From positions 22,347 to 86,346 of the forward strand of contig PLWX01000256.1 in the NCBI GenBank assembly GCA_003151155.1: a stretch of DNA of 64,000 nt. Reading direction: 5' to 3'. Below are positions 1 through 9,669 of the stretch, piece by piece. Numbering within the stretch: position 1 is the stretch's first letter; every line of letters starts with the position of its first letter. The position numbers and the translations under genes are program-made. This stretch comes from Acidobacteriaceae bacterium. Lineage in GTDB: Bacteria > Acidobacteriota > Terriglobia > Terriglobales > Acidobacteriaceae. A model generated the notes under the pieces. The model ran no database searches. It saw nothing but the letters and a program-made list of their open reading frames with translations, and was not told the DNA's origin.

Positions 1-207
1 AAGTGCAATGTGGAGATCCGAACGCGATGAAGGCGATGGAACGGAAACAACAGGTTGGGGCGGCGCGATCACCTGTTCCGGCTCTTCCGGATCGAGTGAA
101 TAGCGGCATTTACGGCAAAGATTGTTGTTGGTCCGGAATTGGACGAGGGTGCATTTGTCGCATCGAACCACTTCCCTAGAGTCAACGGGTGCGAGCGTCG
201 TGGCCAT
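1..207 (-). CDS. N-terminal part of a zinc-ribbon-containing protein (possibly a regulator), truncated by the window edge
   Basis: Manual translation from ATG at 207 on the minus strand gives MATTLAPVDSREVVRCDKCTLVQFRTNNNLCRKCRYSLDPEEPEQ... with CxxC...CxxC; open to the window edge, absent from the ORF track. Confidence 0.6.
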   Translation of the reverse strand, partial: MATTLAPVDSREVVRCDKCTLVQFRTNNNLCRKCRYSLDPEEPEQVIAPPQPVVSVPSPSSRSDLHIAL

Positions 208-384
208 CAGGTTGTGGAAGATGCCAGAGCGGTAACATCTTCAGCCACTTACACGATTTTTGTGATGAGCAGCTTTGCGTAATTTGAAGGATAAGACCCT
301 TCTCTGTCAAGATATTTTCCAAAGAAAGACTAGAAGCACCGGACAAAGTCCGGAGATACCCGGCGAAACGAGGAAAAAATCGGC

Positions 385-972
385 ATGACTCGCGAAGATG
401 CGTGGGGGTTACTAACTGAGTTCACCCAGTCAGAAAGTTTGCGCAAACATGCGCTGGCTGTGGAAGCGTGCGTTCGCGCTTATGCCAAGAAATTCGGCGA
501 GGACGAAAACACCTGGGCGCTCGTCGGACTCATCCACGACTTCGATTACGAGAAATATCCGAGTCTTGAGGACCATCCCTATCGCGGGAACGAGATCCTC
601 GCCCAGCGGGGCTGGCCGGAAGAAGTTCGTAGAGCGATCATGTCGCATGCCGAGTATACCGGCGTGAAGCGCGAGTCGAAGCTGGAGAAGACGCTGTTTG
701 CCTGCGACGAGCTCGCCGGCTTCCTCACCGCTACCGCTCTCGTCAAGCCAGGTAAGTCATTGGCCGAAGTGGAAGCGAAGGGCGTGCGCAAGAAAATGAA
801 GGACAAGGCCTTCGCGCGCAGTGTGAACCGTGATGACATTGTGAATGGCGCGGCAGAGCTAGGCGTGGATCTCGAGGAGCACATTGCCTTCTGTATCGAT
901 GCGATGAAAGGCGTGGCGAAAGAGTTAGGACTGGAAGGAACTCCGCCACCTTCACCTCAGCCGCTGGCTTAG
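385..972 (+). CDS. HD domain-containing hydrolase
   Basis: 195 aa ORF with HALAVE...LIHDFDYEKYP...HPYRGNEIL HD-type motifs. Confidence 0.85.
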   Translation: MTREDAWGLLTEFTQSESLRKHALAVEACVRAYAKKFGEDENTWALVGLIHDFDYEKYPSLEDHPYRGNEILAQRGWPEEVRRAIMSHAEYTGVKRESKLEKTLFACDELAGFLTATALVKPGKSLAEVEAKGVRKKMKDKAFARSVNRDDIVNGAAELGVDLEEHIAFCIDAMKGVAKELGLEGTPPPSPQPLA

Positions 973-1865
973 TGTCCGGCTGCGCTGCAAGGCGCGAGCG
1001 CAGCGGGTGCCACGACTTTACCCCCTGCGATTTTTCTACGGTCTACTTCCACCCGCAGAGGCATCGGCTTGTCCTGTCCGTCTTGGTCGGTTTCCAACTG
1101 GTAGACGTTGCTGTATTGCGCATAGCTGTGGGTAAAGCTGGCGACCGCTGCATCGATTTGAGGAAGGCTGATCACAACCCCGCTCGCCGTAGCGTCCACG
1201 ACCAGGGGGACGAGGAAAGCTCCGCCGGAAGCATCGGCCAGTTCGACAAACGGCTGCATTCCTCCTGCATTGGTTGCAGGAAGAGCCACGACAAACAAAC
1301 GCACTCCTGAGTTAGCGAGACGTTGACGCACCTCAGCTGCAGCAGTCTTGCTGCCGTTGTCAGGAGAATCGGTAAATACCACCACAGCATCGCCACGATG
1401 CATGGCAACTCGCGTCATCCCCGCCACCACCGCGTCGTACACCGCATTCCTCTTTTCGTCGCTTACTGGAGGTCCAACCGCAAAAGGATCTCCGGAACGG
1501 CCGTCGATCACCGCCGAGAGATCCGCGGCGAACGATCCAGCCATTACCGTGCCCGGAGCCGTAGAACTGACCGCGGCAGCCAGACGCTTCGCCATCTCTA
1601 GCTTCAGCGACTCGCCCATCGAACCGGTGCGAGAAACCAGCAGCAGCGTGCTGTGAGGAAACACGCCATAACTCATCGCTGCGATATTCACATTCTGATT
1701 TTTGACGTGAACTTTGAAATCGCCGGGAGCGAGGCCGCTCACCGCATTTCCACCCTGGTCAAGGACGGTTAGCTGCACGATCGCCGGACCGCATCCCCGC
1801 GCTGCTGCCGCTGGAATGGAGGTAGCCGTCGCCAATATCAGGAGACCCGCACCTGCCCTTAACAT
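969..1865 (-). CDS. secreted VWA-like (VWFA-related) domain protein
   Basis: Signal peptide; PGDFKVHVKNQNVNIAAMSYGVFPHSTLLLVSRTGSM...VVVFTDSPDNGS resembles VWA-type proteins. Confidence 0.7.
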   Translation of the reverse strand: MLRAGAGLLILATATSIPAAAARGCGPAIVQLTVLDQGGNAVSGLAPGDFKVHVKNQNVNIAAMSYGVFPHSTLLLVSRTGSMGESLKLEMAKRLAAAVSSTAPGTVMAGSFAADLSAVIDGRSGDPFAVGPPVSDEKRNAVYDAVVAGMTRVAMHRGDAVVVFTDSPDNGSKTAAAEVRQRLANSGVRLFVVALPATNAGGMQPFVELADASGGAFLVPLVVDATASGVVISLPQIDAAVASFTHSYAQYSNVYQLETDQDGQDKPMPLRVEVDRRKIAGGKVVAPAALAPCSAAGH

Positions 1866-1990
1866 TTCCCGAGCCCACCTTCGCCCACAGTTTCGACGAT
1901 AGTACTACCGCCCAAAAACCGTGGAGCGCAGATTTAATACCTAGGTTGCAATAAAAGGTACGTCACGAAGGTAACGGGGAAATTGTGATG

Positions 1991-2929
1991 CTAACGATTC
2001 AGAGTTCCGCAAGGAAGGAGTTCGTTCGGATACGCCAGCACAAGGTGCGCCAGCTTTGGCGCAAGTTTCACATTGACCATAGCACGTTTCGAGACTGACG
2101 GGAGTAGCAGGCGGAATCCGGTTTGCTGCTTCGCGTACCACACTGTCAAGGGTTCTGTGTAGTCGAGTATCTTAAGACGATCCAATGTCGCTCCGGCATG
2201 GAGCGTATTTTGAAACACAGGGTCCCCGGCGATAACGCTGAAGACTGCTCCGCCGGATTGGATCGCCATGTCGAAAACAAACTTCTTGTTGTCTGTTAAT
2301 TGCGCAGGCAAGGAGACGCAGGAACGTACACGACGAATAAACGGGTTCTCGTTTCGCGAAGTTTTCTCAGAACATCCGTAGCTGTTCGCTGGCTGTGATT
2401 GTCGCTTCCGTCGGTAATGACCACGATCGCGTCTTCGGGTGCGGTATGAGGCACTGCACCAAGCGTAAACAGGATCGCCTCGTACAACGAGGTCCGATGT
2501 CTCTTTGACTCATTGAGCCGCTTCTCGAAAGGAGCCAGCCCCGACGAAACTACATCCTTGCGGTCTGCAAATTCTGTGATCTTCTCATCGAAGGCCGCGA
2601 TCTTCACTTCGCCTTCAGAGGGGAAATTTGGCAATCGCCAATGCGAACTCGCCCGATAACCTCCAATACCTGGACGCGGTCATGCTGCCGCTGGCGTCGA
2701 GCAGAATGTAAGTGGTGTGCGGGAAAATGCCGTAACTCAATGACTCAACCGGAACATTCCTGCGATTCAGCATTACGTGAAAATTGCCGGACGAGATGGC
2801 TGCCGCCCGGTCCGTCGCAATCCCTGAAACTACAACAGGCAACACGTTTGTTCGGCACTCGGGAACTTGTGCATGCGCGAATACCGAAGTGAACACAATA
2901 AGCAGAATAAGAGCGTGTAGTCGTGACAT
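1991..2929 (-). pseudogene. VWA-domain protein, paralogue of 969..1865, disrupted by two frameshifts
   Basis: Three consecutive overlapping minus ORFs (2615..2929, 2296..2634, 1991..2311) together align to the intact neighbour (SYGIFPHTTYILLDASGSM / VVITDGSDNHS / RLFVVYVPAS). Confidence 0.7.
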
Positions 2930-3007
2930 GCTTTTGCGACGAACGATACTCCCGGTAGGTCAAGTCGCAAAAGTAATTTCTCTAAAACCGGTCGCCCGTC
3001 GCCCTTT

Positions 3008-4558
3008 TTAGGAACGCGCGGCCTTTGCGAGCTTGCCGCTCCGCACCAACTCTGCCGCAACGGCAAAATCCCTGGTCAACACACGATCCTCTTGGATCGC
3101 AGGCGAGACTGCGCGGATTTCGTCATGCACCTTTTGTAGCAGCTTCGTAGTTTTTAACGGAGCGACAAAGTCCAGAGCCTGCGCCGCCGCCAGGGCCTCG
3201 ATCGCCAGCACGTTCCGTGTGTTTTGGACGATCCGCTGCAGTTTGATCGCGGCGGTCATGCCCATCGAAACGAAGTCCTCTTTGTTGCCAGAAGTGGTGA
3301 TGGAATCGACCGACGCAGGATGTGCCCAGACCTTGTTCTCACTGACCAGGGCCGCGGCCGTGACCTGCGGCATCATGAAGCCTGAATTCAGCCCGGCACC
3401 GGGCGCGAGAAATGCGGGCAGTCCTTCACTCAGCGCAGGATTCACTAATCTCTCGATGCGACGCTCCGAAATTCCCGCCAGAGCGCTCAATGCGATAGCC
3501 AGGAAGTCCAACGCAAACGCAAGCGGCTCTCCGTGAAAATTTCCGCCCGAGATGATGTCGCCTTGCACCGGCGCATCGGATCGTTGCCCCACCTGCTTGG
3601 GTTCTGGAAAAACCAGCGGATTATCCACCGCGGAATTCATCTCGACTTCGAACACTGAGCGGCAGTAGCGAATGGTGTCGCGCACCGCGCCATGAACCTG
3701 TGGAATGCAGCGCAACGAGTAGGCATCTTGCACCCGCGCGCAATCGATGTGCGACGCGTGGATCTGGCTTCCCGCCAGCAGGCGTCGCAGATTGGCTGCG
3801 ACCTCCACCTGCCCAGCGTGCGGACGTGCGTTGTGAATACGCGCATCGAAAGCGGCATCGGTTCCCTTCAGCACATCGAGCGAGAGCGCGCCCAGGGCAT
3901 CGGCGGTTTCGGCGAGAATCTGCGACTCAAGAATCGCCAGCAGTCCAACCGCGAGCATCGCCTGGGTGCCATTGATCAGAGAAATTGTTTCTTTGGCTTC
4001 CAGCGTGATGGGTTTAATTTGCGCGGCCTGGAGCGCATCGGCGCCGCTCATGCGCTTGCCTTGGTAGGATGCCTCCCCTTCGCCGATGAGCACTAATCCC
4101 TGGTGCGCCAGTGGAGCCAGATCGCCGCTAGCACCTACACTTCCCTGAGATGGGATAACCGGATGCACGCCGCGGTTCAACATCTCGCACAACGTATCGA
4201 TAACAATTCCTCGGACTCCCGAGCAGCCTTTGGCCAGAGAGTTCGCCCGCAGCAGGATCATCGCCCGGCTGATCGCTTCGCTTAGCGGTTCGCCGACCCC
4301 GACGGCATGCGAACGCATCAGGTTCAATTGCAGAGTTCGGTTCTCGGCGGGCGGAATTCGGACATCGCTCAATTTGCCGACGCCGGTGGTCACCGCATAA
4401 GCGAGTCGATCTGTCGCGACAACATCTTCAATGACCGCACGCGCCCGGTCCACAGCCGCACGTGCATCCGGATCGAGCAGTACCGGCCGATTTTCGTATA
4501 CCACCTCACGCAGGTCATCCAGCGTCAGGGTATTTCCTGTGATATGCAGAGCTTTCAT
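3008..4558 (-). CDS. hutH: histidine ammonia-lyase
   Basis: 516 aa; GSVGASGDLAPLAH MIO active-site motif, overall HAL family sequence. Confidence 0.95.
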   Translation of the reverse strand: MKALHITGNTLTLDDLREVVYENRPVLLDPDARAAVDRARAVIEDVVATDRLAYAVTTGVGKLSDVRIPPAENRTLQLNLMRSHAVGVGEPLSEAISRAMILLRANSLAKGCSGVRGIVIDTLCEMLNRGVHPVIPSQGSVGASGDLAPLAHQGLVLIGEGEASYQGKRMSGADALQAAQIKPITLEAKETISLINGTQAMLAVGLLAILESQILAETADALGALSLDVLKGTDAAFDARIHNARPHAGQVEVAANLRRLLAGSQIHASHIDCARVQDAYSLRCIPQVHGAVRDTIRYCRSVFEVEMNSAVDNPLVFPEPKQVGQRSDAPVQGDIISGGNFHGEPLAFALDFLAIALSALAGISERRIERLVNPALSEGLPAFLAPGAGLNSGFMMPQVTAAALVSENKVWAHPASVDSITTSGNKEDFVSMGMTAAIKLQRIVQNTRNVLAIEALAAAQALDFVAPLKTTKLLQKVHDEIRAVSPAIQEDRVLTRDFAVAAELVRSGKLAKAARS

Positions 4559-5013
4559 TCAGCCTCAGTTTGCGCTTCCGCGGCGCGCCCCGCAACCGTG
4601 CGGAAAACACTCATATATTTTTCGGGAAAAGGCGATTTTTCCATCTTCGCGTTGACCGCGACGTGCGTGCTCTCGCCCTCGGCTAGCAGCAGACCGTCCT
4701 CGGCACGAAGCACCTGGTATTGGAAGGTAATGAACGACGAACGCAGGCGCGCGATGCGCGTGCGGATCGTGATCTCGTCGTCATAGCGCGCGGGCGCCTT
4801 ATAGCGGCATCGCACTTCCACGACTGGCAGATGCAACTGATCCTCCTGCTCCATCTCACGGTACGTGATGCCCAGTTGCCGCATGAATTCTACCCGTCCC
4901 ACCTCGAACCAGATGATGTAGTTCGAGTGATACACCACGTTCATCTGGTCGGTTTCGGCGTAACGCGCGCGAAGGCGCGTTTCAAGAACTGTGGCAGTAG
5001 GATTCGTGGTCAC
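4555..5013 (-). CDS. acyl-CoA thioesterase, YbgC/4HBT family
   Basis: RYAETDQMNVVYHSNYIIWFEVGRVEFMR hotdog-fold motif; start/stop overlap with hutH. Confidence 0.9.
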   Translation of the reverse strand: MTTNPTATVLETRLRARYAETDQMNVVYHSNYIIWFEVGRVEFMRQLGITYREMEQEDQLHLPVVEVRCRYKAPARYDDEITIRTRIARLRSSFITFQYQVLRAEDGLLLAEGESTHVAVNAKMEKSPFPEKYMSVFRTVAGRAAEAQTEAE

Positions 5014-5241
5014 GCGGGAACGACACCCTTTCGACGCCAGATCTTCGCATCGAGGCTAGCACAAGCGACTCGATTTCATCTCCTACCACTCTCGTGGGAG
5101 GCGCCGCAAAGCCTCGTGGGTAACGATCGCGCCGTGATTTGTGACAACTCTCACAAGCACTTGTGACCGCGGGCATAGAGCGTGCCACGCCTACGCTCTA
5201 TCTTCGCATCAGTAACAAACAATTTCATTTGCCGGGAAGCA

Positions 5242-5517
5242 ATGATGAAAAACATAAATGCAGCGGGTAGCAAGAAGTGCTGGCGGGAAAGAGTCACGGC
5301 GGAGATCACGGTTGCGCACCTGATCGAATTCGCGCGCGAAGCCGGTAACGAGCTTTCGATCGCCAAAGCCGAGGCGTTCCTCAACGAAAACGGCCACGCC
5401 TACGAAATGTGGATGCACATGATGCGCGCCGGCGAAGAGTTTCTTAAAAGCCACATGAATGATCGCATGCCGATTCAACCTGTGCACGCAGCAGAAGCAG
5501 TACAGATGGTGAACTAG
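5242..5517 (+). CDS. small hypothetical protein
   Basis: Internal ATG within ORF 5182..5517; followed by a terminator-like hairpin. Confidence 0.5.
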   Translation: MMKNINAAGSKKCWRERVTAEITVAHLIEFAREAGNELSIAKAEAFLNENGHAYEMWMHMMRAGEEFLKSHMNDRMPIQPVHAAEAVQMVN

Positions 5518-5521
5518 AGGA

Positions 5522-5545
5522 TTTCGCCCTCCGATTAGGGCGAAA
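5522..5545 (+). terminator. hairpin TTTCGCCCT-ccgatt-AGGGCGAAA
   Basis: 9-bp perfect inverted repeat 5 nt after the stop at 5517; no clear T tract. Confidence 0.4.
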
Positions 5546-5670
5546 CGCACAATGAACTGGAAGAATTTGTGGGTGTAAGCGACCGGAACTCCCGATAACG
5601 AAGGAACCGGCACCCGCACTCACGATGGAACACCTGCAGGGATGCGAAATTTGCATCCCTCTTCTTCGTT

Positions 5671-6486
5671 TCAATAAATCGCCATCACCATCCAAAACAC
5701 TTTGTTCGGATAGGAAGCGCTCGAGGCGAAGCAGACGCCCAGCGAATAGCTCGTGGACGCGCGGTCGGCGGCCAGTTGCTTCACCTGTTCCGGAAGCTTC
5801 GCCGGATCGGTGGCCGTCCACGCCATCACCCCACGAACATTCTTCATTTTGCGTGGCGACTGCGTATCCAACTTGTCGCTATTGGCCATCTCGCAAGCCA
5901 CCTTGCCCAGCGCGGGCGAAGGCTTCTCGACCGCCAGCGGCGCTCCTTCTTTGTGGCGAAGTTCCAGGTACTTCGTCTTCACCAGATTCGCTGCTTCCGA
6001 CGCGGAAGTAGTTCCCAACTGCTTCGAGAAATCTTCCGTCACCCAGATCAGGTTTCCGCTGTGCTTCACGCCCAGCCCGATGGCGGTGAATTTGGGATTG
6101 AGAATATTCGCGCGATGTCCGGGTGAATGCATGAACTCATCATGCGCATGCTCCGGCGCCCAATCATAGGCCACATTTTCGCCCGCGATATCGAACACCG
6201 CGCCCGCATCCGCCAGTCGATCGCGCAGGACTGGTTCATCGGACAACTTATGGGTCAGCTCGTGGTGGTCGATCATCAGTTCGGTATGCCGCCGGGCAGC
6301 GACGGTGAGCGTGGTGTCGATGCGCACCGGTTCCAGCCCTCGTTCGGTGCGCTCCTTGTTGATCAGCGTGACGATCTGGCTTTCCGCTTGCGCGTCGAAA
6401 TCCTCTCCGCGCCGGACTGTGGCAAACAGCGGAACACTCAATAGCAGGAAAATGATGAGACGTTTAAACAAGATGCACCTGATCAA
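5671..6486 (-). CDS. CAP (SCP/PR1-like) domain secreted protein
   Basis: LINKERTERGLEPV...HTELMIDHHELTH...GENVAYDW...FMHSPGHRANILNPKFTAIGLGV. Confidence 0.9.
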   Translation of the reverse strand: MIRCILFKRLIIFLLLSVPLFATVRRGEDFDAQAESQIVTLINKERTERGLEPVRIDTTLTVAARRHTELMIDHHELTHKLSDEPVLRDRLADAGAVFDIAGENVAYDWAPEHAHDEFMHSPGHRANILNPKFTAIGLGVKHSGNLIWVTEDFSKQLGTTSASEAANLVKTKYLELRHKEGAPLAVEKPSPALGKVACEMANSDKLDTQSPRKMKNVRGVMAWTATDPAKLPEQVKQLAADRASTSYSLGVCFASSASYPNKVFWMVMAIY

Positions 6487-6654
6487 AATGAATATACCCG
6501 CGCCCCGGCTAGCCTCCGAGTCACGCAGGTACTAGTCCCTCGGGGGACACGCTTCTTCGGCCCCCCGCAGCTATGAACCCTGCTCGCGGTGGAAAAGTTC
6601 CGCGCAGAATCGCGAAAGAAACTCGTACAATCAGCTCAAACAAGGCGGAATTCT

Positions 6655-8034
6655 ATGGGCTCATTGCTTTTGGCAGGGATCGTCTGTGCCGTAATCGCGG
6701 CAGCCATCACCTATTTCGCGCTGCGGGCGCAGTCGGCTGGTCTCGACGCACGTCTCTCCGGCGCCGAACGGGACTTGGCCACGGCGCGCCAGGAACTGGC
6801 GGCCAAGAACAGCGCCAACGCGCAGCTTGATCGCGAACTCGCCGGCCTCCGAGTCAGCCTGGCCAACGAGCAGAAAAATTCCGCAGATAAAATCGCCCTG
6901 CTGCAAAATGCCAGCGCCGACTTGCAAAAGCAGTTCGAGAATCTGGCCGCTTCCGCGCTGAAGAGCAACAACGAATCCTTCCTGCAACTGGCTCGAACCC
7001 AGCTCGAAGTCTTTCAGAACCAGGCCAAAGGCGATTTGACCGAACGCCAGAAGGCGATCGAAACCCTTGTGAAACCGATCCATGAAAGCCTCAGCAAATT
7101 CGACAGCCAGATTCAGCAGATCGAGAAATCGCGCAACGAAGCGTATGGCTCTTTGCTCTCGCAAGTGAAGACGCTTACCCAGACCAACGACCAGCTTCGC
7201 CTCGAAACCGGCGCCCTGGTCACCGCCCTGCGCGCCCCACAAGGCCGCGGCCGCTGGGGCGAAATCCAACTCCGTCGCGTCGCGGAAATGGCCGGGATGA
7301 TCAATCGCTGCGACTTCGTTGAACAGGAACATCGAAACGGCGAAGACGGTGGCCTCCGTCCCGACATGATCGTGAAATTGCCCGGTGGCAAAACTGTTGT
7401 AGTCGACGCCAAAACGCCGCTCGCAGCGTACCTCAACGCGTTGGAAGCGAAGACCGATGCCGAGCGTTCGGAGTTTCTGCGGCAACATGCGGCGCAGGTA
7501 CGCGTGCACATCAAGAAGCTCGGCGCAAAGGCCTATTGGGAGCAGTTCCCCGCCGCGCCAGAGATGGTCGTGATGTTTCTTCCCAACGAAGCATTCTTCA
7601 GTGCGGCACTCTCAGAAGATCCGACACTGATTGAAGCCGGGGTTGCGGAAAAGGTGATTATCGCGTCGCCGACGACGTTGATCGCGTTGTTGCGCGCCGT
7701 GCACTACGGCTGGGCGCAACAGGACATCGCACGGAATGCCATTGAAGTAAGCCAGCTCGGCAAGGAACTTTACGAACGCCTGTGCACGATGGCGGCACAC
7801 TTCGACGACGTAGGGACGAAGCTGAACAGCGCTGTAGGTTCCTATAACAAGGCCGTCTCGTCGTTGGAATCCCGCGTCCTTGCGACTGCCCGCAAATTTC
7901 CCGATCTCGCCGTTCCGGTCAAGGAAGAGATTCCAGAACTTACCCAGGTGGAACAAGCGACGAAGAAGTTGCAGTCGGGAGACTGGACCGCCCAGGCCGA
8001 GCAACTACCGTTCGTCGATAAAGCCGAGGCGTAA
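6655..8034 (+). CDS. rmuC: DNA recombination protein RmuC
   Basis: ORF 6589..8034; coiled coil then RGRWGEIQLRRVAEMAGM and VVVDAKTPLAAYLNALEA; start chosen at MGSLLLAG (TM segment). Confidence 0.9.
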   Translation: MGSLLLAGIVCAVIAAAITYFALRAQSAGLDARLSGAERDLATARQELAAKNSANAQLDRELAGLRVSLANEQKNSADKIALLQNASADLQKQFENLAASALKSNNESFLQLARTQLEVFQNQAKGDLTERQKAIETLVKPIHESLSKFDSQIQQIEKSRNEAYGSLLSQVKTLTQTNDQLRLETGALVTALRAPQGRGRWGEIQLRRVAEMAGMINRCDFVEQEHRNGEDGGLRPDMIVKLPGGKTVVVDAKTPLAAYLNALEAKTDAERSEFLRQHAAQVRVHIKKLGAKAYWEQFPAAPEMVVMFLPNEAFFSAALSEDPTLIEAGVAEKVIIASPTTLIALLRAVHYGWAQQDIARNAIEVSQLGKELYERLCTMAAHFDDVGTKLNSAVGSYNKAVSSLESRVLATARKFPDLAVPVKEEIPELTQVEQATKKLQSGDWTAQAEQLPFVDKAEA

Positions 8035-8079
8035 CTGTCGCACGCTGTTGCTCGCGTGAACCGTCTGGTCTGACGACCT

Positions 8080-8199
8080 GTGGGTGCCCCACCGTTGTGA
8101 CTTCAGCCACAGGGTGGGCCGGCAAGGCGCGGATCATCAGGAAACCCCAGGAGAGTTTGAGATCGCCCACCCTCCCTTCGGGAAGGGTGGGGCACCCAC
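8080..8199. repeat. composite inverted repeat (BIME/MITE-like), copy 1
   Basis: GTGGGTGCCCCACC ... GGTGGGGCACCCAC terminal arms with internal CCCACCCTCCCTTCGGGAAGGGTGGG hairpin. Confidence 0.7.
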
Positions 8200-8252
8200 A
8201 GTCATGCCACTCCATCGCGAGAAAGCACGACTATGCGATAATCGGCGGCGCT

Positions 8253-9173
8253 ATGAAACGTTTTAATACTGCCTGCCTGCTGCTTTTGTCGTGCGCGCTC
8301 TTCGCCCAGAATCCACCTGCGCCGCCAGACAACGATCCGCCGTTCGTTAAACAGGCACACCAGCTCATGCATGACGGCAAACTGGCGGACGCCCTCGCCG
8401 TCTTTCAGAACGAACTCAAGACTTCGCCCGATTCCGAAGAAGCCAACATCGGTGCCGGAGTCGTCCTCGATCTCATGCTGCGTGGCCCCGAGGCCCGGAA
8501 GTATTTCGATAAAGCTATCTCCGCCGCGCCCGATGATGAGAAACGAGCCGCTGCCAACCGTGGCATGGCCATGTCGTGGGCCTTTGAAGGCAACTGTCAG
8601 ATGACGGTGCAGTATGAACAGAAAATTCTTGACTACGCCAAAGCGAAGGCCGACTACTTTCGCGCTGGAGAAATCGCCGACGAAGAGGCACGAGTCTGCC
8701 TCGACGGCAACGATGTCGAGACCGGGGTGATCTGGTACAAGGAAGGCCACGAACTCGGTCTTAGAGAACCCAATATCACGGATGCGCGCAAAGATCTCTG
8801 GAACTTCCGCTGGGAACATGCGCAGGCCCGTGCCGCTTCGAAATTGCACGAAGAAGATGATCCCAAGCAGCACATTGCTGCTGCCAAGGCGATTCTCGAT
8901 AAGGGCAGGAATCCGCAGCAGGTGCAGTTTCTGCCCGCCCTCATTGGCTACGTTGCTTTCTATCAGCAGGACTACAAGACTGCACTCGATAACCTGCTGA
9001 AGGCTAATCAGAACGATCCCTTCATCCAATGCCTGACCGCGGAGACCTACGAAGCCCTCGGCGAGAAAGATAAAGCCAGGGAGTTCTATACGAAAGCCGC
9101 GGCCGCTACCGGACACAACCCGGCGGCAGCTTACGCGGTCCCGCTGGCGAAGCGAAAATTAGGAATCAAGTAG
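8253..9173 (+). CDS. TPR-repeat secreted protein
   Basis: MKRFNTACLLLLSCALFAQ signal peptide; repeated helical TPR-like segments. Confidence 0.75.
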   Translation: MKRFNTACLLLLSCALFAQNPPAPPDNDPPFVKQAHQLMHDGKLADALAVFQNELKTSPDSEEANIGAGVVLDLMLRGPEARKYFDKAISAAPDDEKRAAANRGMAMSWAFEGNCQMTVQYEQKILDYAKAKADYFRAGEIADEEARVCLDGNDVETGVIWYKEGHELGLREPNITDARKDLWNFRWEHAQARAASKLHEEDDPKQHIAAAKAILDKGRNPQQVQFLPALIGYVAFYQQDYKTALDNLLKANQNDPFIQCLTAETYEALGEKDKAREFYTKAAAATGHNPAAAYAVPLAKRKLGIK

Positions 9174-9174
9174 C

Positions 9175-9669
9175 TTAGCGGCAATGGGTGGAGAGATACT
9201 GCAGGAATCGCGCGGCGCCTTCGTGATGCTCTTCGTTTACCCAATCGGGGATGTACGCCACAGCTTGACCGCACACGCTGAAGGAATCGCCCATTGCCTT
9301 GCGCAAATCCGGCACATCCGGCAGCTCCGCCGCCGACTTCAGTAGATAGAGATCGACCTGCGCGCTCTTAGCCTTATCCAGGAGGTCCGAAGCCGCGTCA
9401 TTTGTCGTGTTTGCGGCAATCACGAAAGGCGTTCCGCCGTTAAGGCGTGGATCGGTAAACGAAAACTCGCGCTCCGACTGCCGCAGCTTTTCGGTGCTTG
9501 GATTTTGCGCAGAGTAAAGCACGCGCACGCGGAATTCGGGAATGTGCCTGCGGCAAGCCAGGCCACTAATCAGGATCGCGACGAAAAGGAGACCGTACTT
9601 CACGAGCGGAGCATAACGCAAAGCACAGCGCGGATGCCTGTCTCGCATCCGCACCGTCAATAGCCGCAC
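9175..9669 (-). CDS. hypothetical lipoprotein, weak resemblance to periplasmic binding proteins
   Basis: 164 aa; LLFVAILISGLAC lipobox-like segment, 'FVIAANTTNDAASDLLDKAKSAQVDLYLL'. Confidence 0.5.
   Translation of the reverse strand: MRLLTVRMRDRHPRCALRYAPLVKYGLLFVAILISGLACRRHIPEFRVRVLYSAQNPSTEKLRQSEREFSFTDPRLNGGTPFVIAANTTNDAASDLLDKAKSAQVDLYLLKSAAELPDVPDLRKAMGDSFSVCGQAVAYIPDWVNEEHHEGAARFLQYLSTHCR

Noticed and set aside
6661-7509. 282-aa minus-strand ORF
   Set aside because: Antisense to rmuC; no independent start signal or recognisable family.
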